This document shows, piece by piece, positions 43,987 to 52,532 of a stretch of DNA of 64,000 nt (positions are counted from its first letter, which is position 1; the number at the start of each line of letters is the position of its first letter). The translations under genes were made by a program, and so were the position numbers. The notes below the pieces were generated by a model. The model was not told the DNA's origin. It worked only from the letters and a program-made list of their open reading frames with translations, and did not search any database. This DNA is from Sorangium cellulosum (GTDB taxonomy: Bacteria; Myxococcota_A; Polyangia; Polyangiales; Polyangiaceae). The stretch is from the NCBI RefSeq assembly GCF_004135735.1, contig NZ_CP012670.1, positions 7,828,501 through 7,892,500 on the forward strand, in the 5' to 3' direction.

Positions 43987-44753
43987 GGATTCGTCACCCT
44001 GGCGCCGAGCCCCTGATACTTGGACTTGAACGTAGCGTCCGCCTGGATAGCAAATCTTTTGCAAAAGATCCCCGGCGGGAGGTTGTAGTCCATGACGTTG
44101 GCAACTTCCTCCGTGATCTCTTCACTGAGGTTGGCTGCACGGAGCGGATCGATTTTCCCCATCAACTCAGTTCGGAGCGGCATTTTTATGGTGATAGCAC
44201 AGTACCACTCGGTGGTGCCGCCTGGAAATTTGTGTATGAACTTCAGGTTCGCCTTGGCCCGTTGCTCCCCGCCTGCCTTGCCCCGGCCGTTATCCTTGAC
44301 AATCGTGACAAACGGGAAGTCCGACGGATCGAAATCTGCGTATGTGATGGAGGCCATTCCAGGCGGACACTTCGAGCTGCATGCCTCGCTACAGCTCAAG
44401 AACGTCGCTCCGTCTCCGGCCATGTCGCCGAATTCGGGGCACGGGTCTTGCGGGCTCGTCGGGTTATATGTATGTGTCGGGCTCTCCGAGGTGTCGCTCG
44501 GTCTCTCCTCGTCGTCTTCGAGCTCCCACTCGTTGCACGCGAGCTTGCGCTCGCCACCACCTTGCGGGTCCGCCCCGAAGTCCCCGGATGCTGAGGAGGT
44601 GTAGATGGGAACGGGCGGTCCGACTGGGCCACCTGCACCTGCACCCCCTTCCCACTCCTCGCGGGGATAGCAGTCTCCTACCGTCCAGTTGCATGCCGTT
44701 AGCAGCCAGACGGAGATAGCCAGAATCGGCAACAAAACTCTTTTTGCATTCAT
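43983..44753 (-). CDS. Variable lipoprotein, unit 1 (candidate delivered toxin)
   Basis: A 256-residue lipoprotein. ATG 44753 has GGAG six bases upstream and overlaps the preceding stop. The signal (LLPILAISVWLLTAC) ends in a lipobox, then a Gly/Pro linker (GAGAGGPVGPPVP) leads to a Cys-rich middle (FLSCSEACSSKCPPG) and a C-terminal part (FDPSDFPFVTIVKDNGRGK, WYCAITIKMPLRTELMGKID, NLPPGIFCKRF, KYQGLGARVTNP). No known catalytic domain is evident. It is paralogous to 47261-48034 with substitutions spread over the C-terminal half, and to a fragment at 52278. Confidence 0.75.
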   Translation of the reverse strand: MNAKRVLLPILAISVWLLTACNWTVGDCYPREEWEGGAGAGGPVGPPVPIYTSSASGDFGADPQGGGERKLACNEWELEDDEERPSDTSESPTHTYNPTSPQDPCPEFGDMAGDGATFLSCSEACSSKCPPGMASITYADFDPSDFPFVTIVKDNGRGKAGGEQRAKANLKFIHKFPGGTTEWYCAITIKMPLRTELMGKIDPLRAANLSEEITEEVANVMDYNLPPGIFCKRFAIQADATFKSKYQGLGARVTNP

Positions 44754-45289
44754 TTTACACTCCATCGAAGCACGGGGCCGGCGACAACGAGCACCGACAC
44801 GTAACCTGGGAGCACAAGGCTGCTCCCGCCGATCCAGTCCACGTTCGCGCTCACCGACACGCCGAGTGGTCCGGCAACGTACGCGTTGGTTTGCGCATGC
44901 ACGCCTGCCGCCATCCCGGCAATGCGCCCACATAAGGCACTTCCGCATGCCGGCATGTAGTAGACTGCAAACGATGGGCCCACGCTAAAATCGCCATTCT
45001 CCCAACCAACTCCGAGAGCAACCATCGCGCTGTTGTAGACACCGGCCCCACCTATCTGGATTGGCGGCACGACGCTGAGCAGATCGCGAACATGGAATGT
45101 GATGTCGCTCTTGGTGCGCCACAATATTCCTGCATGCGGGCTGACCGCGAGGCGCGTCGCTGTGCCAGACTGGATCCACCCCAAGCCAATTCCGGCGCTC
45201 AGCTCGGATGCGTCTACCTGCGTCGGAACGACACTGAGAACGAATGCGAGCCCTGTCGCCGATAGGATCTGCCGGCCTGTCATCGTCAT
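44750..45289 (-). CDS. Small outer-membrane-barrel-like protein, unit 1
   Basis: A 179-residue protein with a signal peptide (SATGLAFVLSVVPTQVDA). The mature part has alternating-pattern strands (ELSAGIGLGWIQSG, LAVSPHAGILWR, DFSVGPSFAVYYMPACG, GPLGVSVSANVDWIGGSS) and ends in GPVLRWSVK, consistent with a small beta-barrel. Two internal Cys (CGSALCGR) may form a disulfide. It is the first gene of the three-gene operon; its TGA overlaps the lipoprotein ATG. Nearly identical to the protein at 48031-48570. It could help lipoprotein surface display or uptake. Confidence 0.75.
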   Translation of the reverse strand: MTMTGRQILSATGLAFVLSVVPTQVDASELSAGIGLGWIQSGTATRLAVSPHAGILWRTKSDITFHVRDLLSVVPPIQIGGAGVYNSAMVALGVGWENGDFSVGPSFAVYYMPACGSALCGRIAGMAAGVHAQTNAYVAGPLGVSVSANVDWIGGSSLVLPGYVSVLVVAGPVLRWSVK

Positions 45290-45309
45290 CGATCTCTTCC
45301 ATTCTTCCG

Positions 45310-45475
45310 CAGCATACGAGCAACGTGGCGACGCGGGCCATTCTCCTGATGGCAAGATTCGGAGTCAACCGGAATCCAGACGAGAACATCACCATGGACG
45401 TGGGTCCTAGCGTCCAGAGCGTGCGCCAGTGCGCGTCTGCCTGCGCGGCTCGCGCGAGCGCTTGCCATCCTTCTG
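45310..45475. repeat. Upstream segment shared by the duplicated operons
   Basis: The block containing GAGCAACGTGGCGACGCGGGCC and ATCACCATGGACGTGGGTC recurs at about 48590-48755 and, more diverged, at 53255-53410. It directly precedes the barrel-gene starts in units 1 and 2 and so probably carries their promoter. Confidence 0.8.
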
Positions 45476-45489
45476 ACGCCGGCTGCCGG

Positions 45490-46041
45490 TCCGGGCCGCT
45501 GGGGCACGCCGGGCCAAGGCGGCGGCGGTGGGGCGGTCGTCGGGGCGGGATCGCCCGGTGCGGCGCGGCCTCCAAGGGAGGCCCAGGCGGAGGCTCGGGC
45601 GGGGCCGGCGGTTGCGGAGGCCGCGGGGGCCGCGGGGGAGCGAACGGACATCCGACCATCGGCATCCTCGCGCTTCACGCCCGGGTGACCGTGCGCGACA
45701 GCGTGATCACGACGGTCACCGGCGGCTATGGCGGCGACGGCGGGCCCCCCCAGGAAGGCGGCCGAGGCGGTCGAGGCGCACCGGGCGGAGCGCCGGGGGA
45801 TGAACTCGGCGCCTGTTACGGCGGCCGGGGCGGCCAAGGAGGGCCCGGCGGCTACGGCGGCCCGGGGCGCGGCGGCGACACGATCGGCATCGCCTACCTC
45901 GACGAGGACCAGCTCACGCTCGAGAACGTCACCATCGAGACCGGGCAGCCGGGCAAGGGCGGCACGAGCTGGAACCACGATGGCAGCACGACGGTGGGAG
46001 AGAGCGGCGAGGCCCACGACACGTTTCGGTTTCCTCAATAG
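45490..46041 (+). pseudogene. 5'-truncated copy of the glycine-rich lipoprotein 2 tail (copy 2)
   Basis: The stretch corresponds to the last 190 codons of the gene ending at 43230: GGAGGCGGRGGRGGANGHPT, IGIAYLDEDQLTLENVTIET and a C-terminus GEAHDTFRFPQ. It has no signal peptide or ribosome site, and an indel near 45530 shifts the frame relative to the parent. It lies back to back with the unit 1 operon and was probably carried along in its duplication. Confidence 0.85.
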
Positions 46042-46296
46042 GGGTGCCGCCGACGGCGAGGGCTGCAATGATCGTTCAGCGCGCAGCTTCCAGCGCCAAG
46101 AGCACTACTGCTTCGGCTTGTACCCTTCGCGCCGCGCGAACCTCTCGGCGCTCAGTCCGCTGCTCCCATCGCTCCACCCGCTCGGTCCGCTCCACGCTCG
46201 TCGCGATCCGCGCCCTCCTTTGTTACGGGGAGAGGTAGCCGGCGCCGCTGGGACGGTCACGATGCTTGGGCCGGTGGTTACTGCCAACCTGTCACG

Positions 46297-46443
46297 TCAG
46301 CGACGGCGCCGTAAGCCGAGGACGAGCGCGGAGCTGATGCCGACGAGCACGAGCAGGGCCACGCCGACCCACACCCAATCCAGGGGATCCGAGCTAAAGG
46401 AGACGGCCACCGCGCCGCACCCGGGAGAACACGCTCTTTTCAT
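46297..46443 (-). CDS. Small single-span membrane protein, possible sorting-tail fragment
   Basis: A 48-codon frame, MKRACSPGCGAVAV then DPLDWVWVGVALLVLVGISS and ending GLRRRR. A Cys-containing lead, one hydrophobic helix and a terminal Arg cluster resemble MYXO-CTERM-type sorting tails or a small membrane protein. An in-frame ATG 12 bases upstream is possible. A second short frame (46105-46287, ending FARREGYKPKQ) follows. Both sit in a 650-bp insert between unit 1 and unit 2 that unit 1 lacks; the rest of that insert (46444-46697) shows no gene. Confidence 0.35.
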   Translation of the reverse strand: MKRACSPGCGAVAVSFSSDPLDWVWVGVALLVLVGISSALVLGLRRRR

Positions 46444-46697
46444 CAGGCAGCCCATCCTCTCATCAATCGCCCCCTCCGGTCCGCCGGAAGGTGCGGCCCC
46501 GCCGCCGTGCTCCTCGACGCCGCGGCCCCGCTATCTGCTCCGGCGCAATGTACTACGCCAGCGCGACCGCGCGCTCGCCGGCGTCCACCTTGACGCCCGC
46601 GGTCGCTCCCCAGGCCGTCGCGCAGAGCCGCCTCGATCGCCTCCACGCCGACGCGCCCGCGCTCGGCCACGTGGACGGCGGATGACCAGGGGAAGGG

Positions 46698-47264
46698 CTA
46701 CACCGGATCCACCCAAGTCCAGACGGGCGAGAAGAGGCACACGTAGATCGTCGCCTCGCCCATTAACACTCCATCCATATCCACATCTGGCACCACCTCG
46801 TTCCCGAGCTCCGGCGGGATCGGCTGGTAGCCGGGGTACGTGGCCTCGATCTCTTCTGCGACCGCCGCCGGTATCTCGTCTGGTTCGCCCCTACTGTGGA
46901 TTCCATAATAGGGCCCGAGAAGGCTCACGTGGAAACTGAGCGAAGCCCTATCGCCGAGCGAGGGAACGGGCCCCGAGTCCTGGGGGCGATAGATGCGGGC
47001 CGAGTAGGCCGGCTCGATCCCCCCCGCCACTAGACTGAGCGACTCGTTCTGGAGGCCGTATCGTTCGTACAGGCGGTGGATCATCGCTTCCCACGTCGGG
47101 TACTCCGCTCGTCCGCGGTTTGCGGCTTCCACCAGGCGGCGGTGCTCCTTCGTGTCCTCGTAGACGGGCTCGCCCGGAGGCACATAGATGCGCATGATTT
47201 TCTGCACGCCCCGCGGGTAGAAGCGGTAGACCACGTCGAGCATCTCGGAGCGATTTATCTTCAT
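46698..47264 (-). CDS. DVVYR-family cytoplasmic protein, unit 2 (candidate immunity protein)
   Basis: A 188-residue paralogue of the protein at 43423-43986, starting MKINRSEMLDVVYRFYPRG at 47264 with an ATGA overlap to the lipoprotein gene. Most positions are the same (ELGNEVVPDVDMD, LFSPVWTWVDPV at the end). Differences cluster in the middle, around YERYGLQNESLSLVAGGIEP and the stretch PQDSGPVPSLGDRA. That is where specificity for the partner lipoprotein could lie if this is immunity. No motif for enzymatic activity is seen. Confidence 0.75.
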   Translation of the reverse strand: MKINRSEMLDVVYRFYPRGVQKIMRIYVPPGEPVYEDTKEHRRLVEAANRGRAEYPTWEAMIHRLYERYGLQNESLSLVAGGIEPAYSARIYRPQDSGPVPSLGDRASLSFHVSLLGPYYGIHSRGEPDEIPAAVAEEIEATYPGYQPIPPELGNEVVPDVDMDGVLMGEATIYVCLFSPVWTWVDPV

Positions 47265-48034
47265 GGATTCGTCACCTTGGCGCCGAGTCGCGGGTACTTG
47301 GACTTGAACGCAGCGTGCGCCTGGGTGGCAAATCTTTTGCAAAAGATCCCCTGCGGCAGGTCATAGTCCATGACGTTGGCAACCTCTTCCGTGATCTCCT
47401 CGGCGAGGCTGGCTGCACGACTCGGATCGATTCGTCCATATACCTCGGTCCGGATCGGCATTGTGATGGTGAGAGGACAGGTCCAGCTCTTGATCGGATG
47501 CGGGACAGTGAGTCTCCTGAAATTCAGGCTGGCCTTGGCCTCTTGCCACCCTCCGCCCTTGCCCAGGCCATCGTCCTCGACAATGGTGACAAACTTGAAG
47601 TCCGACGGATCGAAATCCACGTATACCCATGGGGCCATCCCAGGAGGCGGACACTTCGAGCTGCATGCCTCGCTACAGCTCAAGAAGGTCGCTCCGCCTC
47701 CGGCCATGTCGCCGATTTCAGGACACGGATCTTGCGGGCTCTCCGGTCTGTTTGTCGGCCTCTCCGAGGTGTCGCTCGGTCTCTCCTCTTCGTCTTCGAG
47801 GTCCCACTCGTTGCACGCGAGCTTGCGCTCGCCACCACCTTGCGGGTCCGCCCCGAAGTCACCGGATGCGGTGGAGGTGGTGAAGATGGGAACGGGCGGC
47901 CCGACGGGTCCACCTCCACCAGTCCCCCCTTCCCACTCCTCGCGGGGATAGCAGTCTCCTACAGTCCAGTTGCATGCCGTTAGCAGCCAGACGGCGATGG
48001 CCAGAATCGGCAACAAAATCCCTTTTGCGTTCAT
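47261..48034 (-). CDS. Variable lipoprotein, unit 2 (candidate delivered toxin)
   Basis: A 257-residue paralogue of 43983-44753 with the same lipobox signal (LLTAC), Gly/Pro linker and Cys cluster (CSEACSSKCPPPG). The C-terminal half diverges more: the region corresponding to IHKFPGGTTEWYCAI in unit 1 reads FRRLTVPHPIKSWTCPL here. The last 50 residues are again close (LPQGIFCKRFATQAHAAFKS). A conserved export part with a variable centre is what polymorphic effectors show, though two copies are few. ATG 48034 overlaps the barrel stop. Confidence 0.75.
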   Translation of the reverse strand: MNAKGILLPILAIAVWLLTACNWTVGDCYPREEWEGGTGGGGPVGPPVPIFTTSTASGDFGADPQGGGERKLACNEWDLEDEEERPSDTSERPTNRPESPQDPCPEIGDMAGGGATFLSCSEACSSKCPPPGMAPWVYVDFDPSDFKFVTIVEDDGLGKGGGWQEAKASLNFRRLTVPHPIKSWTCPLTITMPIRTEVYGRIDPSRAASLAEEITEEVANVMDYDLPQGIFCKRFATQAHAAFKSKYPRLGAKVTNP

Positions 48035-48570
48035 TTTACATTCCATCGAAGCACGGGGCCGGCGCCAACAAGTATCGACACGTAACCTGGGAGCACAAGG
48101 CTGCTCCCGCCGATCCAGTCCACGTTCGCGCTCACCGACACGCCGAGCGGTCCGGCAACGTACGCGTTGGTTTGCGCATGCACGCCTGCCGCCATCCCGG
48201 CAATGCGCCCACACAAGACACTTCCGCATGCCGGCATGTAGTAGATCGCAAACGATGGACCCACGCTGAAATCACCATTCTCCCAACCATATCCGAGAGC
48301 GACCATCGCGCTGTTGTAGACACCGGCCCCACCTATCTGGATTGGCGGCACGACGCTGAGCAGATCGCGAACATGGAATGTGATGTCGCTCTTGGTGCGC
48401 CACGATATTCCTGCATGCGGGCTGACCGCGAGGCGCGTCGCTGTGCCAGCCTGGATCCACCCCAAGCTAATTCCGGCGCTCAGCTCGGATGCGTCTACCT
48501 GCGTCGGAACGACACCGAGAACGAATGCGAGCCCTGTCGCCGATCGGATCTGCCGGCCTGTCGTCGTCAT
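48031..48570 (-). CDS. Small outer-membrane-barrel-like protein, unit 2
   Basis: A 179-residue protein almost identical to that at 44750-45289, with the same signal peptide, strands (ELSAGISLGWIQAG, DFSVGPSFAIYYMPACG) and end (GPVLRWNVK). The start MTTTGRQIRS at 48570 corresponds exactly to the unit 1 start, and the spacing between units is 3281 bp. The high identity relative to the lipoprotein suggests this is the constant helper component. Confidence 0.75.
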   Translation of the reverse strand: MTTTGRQIRSATGLAFVLGVVPTQVDASELSAGISLGWIQAGTATRLAVSPHAGISWRTKSDITFHVRDLLSVVPPIQIGGAGVYNSAMVALGYGWENGDFSVGPSFAIYYMPACGSVLCGRIAGMAAGVHAQTNAYVAGPLGVSVSANVDWIGGSSLVLPGYVSILVGAGPVLRWNVK

Positions 48571-48769
48571 CGATCTCTTCCATTCTTCCGCAGCATGCGA
48601 GCAATGTGGCGACGCGGGCCATTCTCTTGATGGCAGGATTCGGGGTCAAACGGAATCCAGACGAGAACATCACCATGGACGTGGGTCGTAGCGTCCAGAG
48701 CGTGCGCCAGTGCGCGTCTGCCTGCGCGGCTCGCGCGAGCGCTTGCCATCCTTCTGGCGCCGGCTGCCG

Positions 48770-49308
48770 GTCCGGGCCGCTGGGGCACGCCGGGCCAAGG
48801 CGGCGGCGGTGGGGCGGTCGTCGGGGCGGGATCGCCCGGTGCGGCGTGGCCTCCAAGGGAGGCCCAGGCGGAGGCTCGGGCGGGGCCGGCGGTTGCGGAG
48901 GCCGCGGGGGAGCGAACGGACAGCCGTCGATCGGCGTCCTCGCGCTTCACGCCGACCGTGCGCGACAGCGTGATCACAGCGGTCTCCGGCGGCTAGGGCG
49001 GCGACGGCGGGCCACCCCAGGACGGCGGCAGAGGCGGCAGAGGCGCACCGGGCGGAACGCTGCGGGATGAGCTCGCCGCCTGCTCCGGCGGCCAGGGCGG
49101 CGATGGCGGGCCCGGCGGCTACGGCGGCCCAGGTCGCGGCGGCGACTCGATCGGCATCGCCTACCTCGACGAGGACCAGCTCACGCTCGAGGGCGTCACC
49201 TTCGAAATCGGATTGCCGGGCCCGGGCGGCACGAGCTGGAACCACGATGGCACCACGACGGTGGGAGAGAGCGGCGAGGCCCACGAGACGCTTCGGTTTC
49301 CTGAATAG
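48770..49308 (+). pseudogene. 5'-truncated copy of the glycine-rich lipoprotein 2 tail (copy 3)
   Basis: A further copy of the tail coding region, ending GEAHETLRFPE. It carries an in-frame stop where the parent-like copy has Tyr (GGCGGCTAG at 48989-48997) and small deletions near 48950. Spacing to copy 2 is 3267 bp, matching the operon spacing, so the tail and operon moved as one unit. Confidence 0.85.
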
Positions 49309-49352
49309 CCGCGGTCACGTCACGGGACGACAGCGCGGAGCTCGCGCGACGG

Positions 49353-49773
49353 TTATGAGGAGGCTTTGGGGTCCGAGTCCACGAGCCCACTTGCCAGAAA
49401 GCTCGAGGCCCAATCGACCATGGAGACTGGCGGCTCTCCTTCACCATCCCACCCAGCGACCAGCGCTTCGAGCTCGCGGATGGCAGCTTCGAGCTCGCGC
49501 TTGGAAGCGATGCCGCGGGGAGTCTTCGGCGGATCCATGAGCACCCGAATTTTTGCAAGCACTCTCATTACTTCATCTTTGCGCAGGACCCCATCTGTTG
49601 TCACCCCCCCGAAGAAGGCTCCCCGCGCTTGAGCCTCCTGTACCTCTGGCGTCAGCGTCCACAAGATGCGGTAGAGTGACGCGAGCACCTCGAGGACGGC
49701 GACGACTCGCCCTGTCAGGCTGCTCGCATCGACGTCTACGCCAGGTGTCCGCACTTCACATGGGGAGCCCTCT
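49353..49773 (-). pseudogene. 3' half of an IS-interrupted DVVYR-family gene
   Basis: This frame encodes a C-terminal helical domain (LTGRVVAVLEVLASLYRILW, GIASKRELEAAIRELEALVA, PVSMVDWASSFLASG) with no start of its own beyond a weak GTG at 49754. It is the continuation of the gene starting at 52171. A paralogous region is joined to a DVVYR-type N-part at 52533-53213, showing that the two halves belong together. The IS3-type element separates them. Confidence 0.85.
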
Positions 49774-49843
49774 GTGCCAACGTCGGGTGAGACAGGCTCC
49801 CCCTGGAAATCTGTGGTGAGAGGGCGGAGAATGGACCTGACCC

Positions 49844-50299
49844 GTGCCGAAGCCTTCCCATCTCCGATCCGTCGATCCTACCCCCGCCCCAGCGGCGCAG
49901 GGCGCTGCTCCCCGCCCGAGTGGCGTCGCCGTCGAGACCCTGCCGAAGCCGGGCAAGAGGCGGAAGTTCTCGGCGGCTGAGAAGCTGCGCATCGTTCGCG
50001 CGGCGGCCGCGTGCACCGAGCGCGGGGACATCGAGGCGCTGCTGCGCCGCGAGGGCATCTACAGCTCCCTCCTGGCGGCGTGGCGCAAGCAGCTCGCCCT
50101 TCACGGCAGCGAGGCTCTCGCGGGGCGCAAGCCCGGCCGCAAGCCGAAGCACGACGCGAAGGACCGGCGCATCGCCGAGCTTGAGAAGCGCTCGGCGCGG
50201 CTCGAGGAGAAGCTCGCGCTCGCTGAGAAGCTCATCGACCTCCAAAAAAAAGTCTCTGCCATTCTGGGTGTCAATCTCACGACCGACGAAGAGCGCTGA
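49844..50299 (+). CDS. IS3-family transposase OrfA (helix-turn-helix protein)
   Basis: A 151-residue DNA-binding protein: RRKFSAAEKLRIVRAAAACT begins the HTH that recognises the IS ends, followed by EALLRREGIYSSLLAAWRKQ and a leucine-zipper-like helix (IAELEKRSARLEEKLALAEK). An A8 run at 50244-50251 lies near the end. The -1 frame from there is open into orfB, giving the usual IS3 frameshift site for the OrfAB fusion transposase. The stop overlaps the orfB ATG as TGATG. Confidence 0.92.
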   Translation: MPKPSHLRSVDPTPAPAAQGAAPRPSGVAVETLPKPGKRRKFSAAEKLRIVRAAAACTERGDIEALLRREGIYSSLLAAWRKQLALHGSEALAGRKPGRKPKHDAKDRRIAELEKRSARLEEKLALAEKLIDLQKKVSAILGVNLTTDEER

Positions 50300-51435
50300 T
50301 GGACGTCATCGAGGAGCTCGATGACCCGCACGTCCCCATCGCCCAGGCGTGTGCGGCGCTCGGCGTCAGCCGCGCCACGCTTTACCGGCAGACCCAGCCC
50401 GCGAAGCCGCCCGCGCTGACCGGGCCCGCTCCGAGCCCACGCCGGCTCAGCGACCCCGAACGGCAAGCCGTGCTCGACGTGCTGCACAGCGAGGAGTTCG
50501 TCGACCAGCCCCCGCCAGAGGTCTATGCGACGCTGCTGTCGCGCGGCGTCTATCTCGCCTCCATCCGCACGATGTACCGCCTGCTCGCGGCGTCCGGCGA
50601 GAGCGGCGAGCGACGCGCGCAGCGTGGGCCGATGAAGCATGCCAAGCCGACGCTCACCGCCACGGCTCCCAACCAGATCTGGACGTGGGACATCACCAAG
50701 CTGCGCGGGCCGCTGCCCGGGGTCTTCTACTGCCTGTACGTCGTCCTCGACCTGTTCAGTCGCATGACCGTCGGCTGGCTGCTCGCCGAGCGCGAGAGCG
50801 CAGAGCTCGCCGAGCACCTGTTCGCGGAGACCGTCGCCCGCCACGACGTCGAGCCCGGCTCGCTCACGGTGCACGCCGACCGCGGCTCCGCGATGAGGTC
50901 GGAGGGGCTCGCCCAGCTCCTCGGCTCGCTCGGCGTCGTTCGTAGCTTCAGCAGGCCTCACGTCAGCGACGACAACGCCTTCTCCGAGTCGCAGTTCAAG
51001 ACGCTCAAGTACCAGCCCGACTATCCGGACCGCTTTGCCTCGCTGGCTCACGCACGAGCGTGGTGCCAGGAGTTCTTCACCTGGTATAACGACCTTCATC
51101 AGCATTCTGGACTTGCGCTCTTCACACCTGCTGATGTATTCTATGGCCGAGTCGAAGATGTCGCGGCTCGGCGCCAGGTCGCCCTGGACACGGCCTACGC
51201 CGCGCATCCGGAACGCTTCCCAAACGGGCCGCCCGTCGTGCGCAGGCCGCCCGCTTCGGTAGTCATCAACCCGCTGTCCGTCGACGACGCCGCCTCCGAG
51301 GCCGCGGCGCCGACGCACACGGCCACCACCCGCGCCGCGCCCGAATCTGGCGTCACGCACACCGCCGTGCCGCAGCCGCCCCGACCGGACGCTGCCCAGA
51401 GCCGGAACGCGCTCCTCAGCGCCATGCCCTCATAG
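50299..51435 (+). CDS. IS3-family transposase OrfB (DDE integrase domain)
   Basis: A 378-residue protein with an N-terminal HTH_21 segment (QACAALGVSRATLYRQTQ) and an rve integrase core. Catalytic acids are in IWTWDITKLRG, VHADRGSAM and DDNAFSESQFKTLKY (D, D, E), followed by WYNDLHQHSGLALFTPADVF. All motifs are intact, so the element may be active. The C-terminal 90 residues are Ala/Pro-rich. A -1 frameshift on the A8 run would fuse it to OrfA. Confidence 0.93.
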   Translation: MDVIEELDDPHVPIAQACAALGVSRATLYRQTQPAKPPALTGPAPSPRRLSDPERQAVLDVLHSEEFVDQPPPEVYATLLSRGVYLASIRTMYRLLAASGESGERRAQRGPMKHAKPTLTATAPNQIWTWDITKLRGPLPGVFYCLYVVLDLFSRMTVGWLLAERESAELAEHLFAETVARHDVEPGSLTVHADRGSAMRSEGLAQLLGSLGVVRSFSRPHVSDDNAFSESQFKTLKYQPDYPDRFASLAHARAWCQEFFTWYNDLHQHSGLALFTPADVFYGRVEDVAARRQVALDTAYAAHPERFPNGPPVVRRPPASVVINPLSVDDAASEAAAPTHTATTRAAPESGVTHTAVPQPPRPDAAQSRNALLSAMPS

Positions 51436-51470
51436 GATTCTCGTCCGGCCTGTCTCAAACCTGTTGGCAT

Positions 51471-52171
51471 TCTCCGGAGGAGGGCACCCATTCAGCACCG
51501 GCCGTAAAGAGGCAGTCATAGAGTCTAGCGTCACCGACAGTCGGTAAGTTCACCGTCACGTCCGGCACGAGCACGACGCCGATCTCAGGCGGCATGCGTT
51601 CACAACCGAACGTCGCTTCAATGTCGCGGGCGATCCACTCTAAATACGGCAGCTCGTCGGCCGACAGCTCGAAGTCGATGTACGACTCATCGAACGTGAC
51701 ACTCGTTAGCCTTTCTTCATCGGAGTTCGACACGAGCCTCGGGTCGCGCGGACTTCGTGGGACGAAGAACTTTGTGCCGCCAACGACAGTCCTAAATCTC
51801 TCTGGCTGCCTCACAAACTGGACCCGGCGGTAACCGTAGACAATATAGTAAGGAGCGAGGAAACTAATTTTGAACCATAGTGTTCGACCGGTGGCTGCCA
51901 GAGAAAACGAAAAAGAGTAGCAAGCGTCCAAGGACCCCGTAGGCAGGTGCAGCGAATCGTTCATGACATGGCTATCAGGGAATCGTCCTTCGATCCGACG
52001 CAGCAAGGCAGGCCAACGTTCGTCCGCTGCCGCGAGCCGCCGCGCGGCCACCAGACGGCCGTACTCCTCGGTTTCCTTGTAGCGCTGAATGTCGGCTTGC
52101 TCGATCCCGTCAATCCCACGCAGGTAATATCTGTAGACAACGTCCAGCAGATCGCTAACACTGTGCTTCAT
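51471..52171 (-). pseudogene. 5' half of an IS-interrupted DVVYR-family gene
   Basis: The frame starts MKHSVSDLLDVVYRYYLRG at 52171 and runs through the family landmarks (EYGRLVAARRLAAADERWPA, LWFKISFLAPYYIVYGYRRV, GCERMPPEIGVVLVPDV, LYDCLFTAGAEWV) until the IS border at PSSGE. It then reads a few codons into the inverted repeat and stops at 51455. Joined to 49353-49773 it would encode 372 residues, about twice the length of the unit 1 and 2 relatives. Confidence 0.85.
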
Positions 52172-52277
52172 AGCCGTACCGCCTCCGCCTTGAGTTCGGG
52201 CGCGAATGTTGTCCTCTTTCTCCGTCCCCTCCCCGCCTCCTATTGACCTCGATGGCGTCCGGGGAAGCAGGGGAGGA

Positions 52278-52480
52278 TCAATTCATAAGCCTGGCACCGA
52301 GGCCCTTGCAATTTCCATCCTTCTCAAACCGTCGACGCATCTCACCCTTGAATTTTTCGCAGAATACACCAGGTGGAAGATCGGTGAGCCCTTCTTCATC
52401 AAACTTTGCAGCTATCTGATTCACCAGATCGGAACTGATGAGCGCTGCCCTCTCCGACGAGATATCCCCCCAAGCCGCAG
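52278..52480 (-). pseudogene. C-terminal remnant of a third variable lipoprotein
   Basis: The minus strand encodes AWGDISSERAALISSDLVNQ and LTDLPPGVFCEKF, ending KGLGARLMN with a TGA at 52278. It aligns with LMGKIDPLRAANLSEEIT, NLPPGIFCKRF and QGLGARVTNP at the ends of the unit 1 and 2 lipoproteins. The signal and middle parts are missing. Upstream it meets a 33-bp piece of the glycine-rich gene (52489-52521), a recombination scar. Confidence 0.75.
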
Positions 52481-52532
52481 ATCGCAGCTCACGCTCGAGG
52501 GCGTCACCATCGAGACCGTTCCAGCAGTAGTG

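Larger units (their letters stand above)
49774..51470 (+). mobile_element. IS3-family insertion sequence, 1697 bp
   Basis: Imperfect terminal inverted repeats: left TGCCAACGTCGGGTGAGACA (from 49775), right GCCTGTCTCAAACCTGTTGG (from 51448). A 3-bp direct repeat TCT flanks the element (49771-49773, 51471-51473). It carries overlapping orfA and orfB. Removing the element plus one TCT joins the flanking halves of a gene in frame (PSSGE then GSPCEVRTPG), which confirms the borders to within a base. Confidence 0.92.

Noticed and set aside
45244..46041. A 265-codon plus-strand frame joining operon upstream DNA and the glycine-rich tail
   Set aside because: The first 80 codons overlap the start and promoter of the barrel gene on the other strand and have no signal peptide; the rest is the tail pseudogene.
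48489..49070. A 193-codon frame read as an intact glycine-rich protein
   Set aside because: It mixes promoter-like sequence with a frameshifted tail copy; alignment with the parent gene shows a truncated pseudogene.
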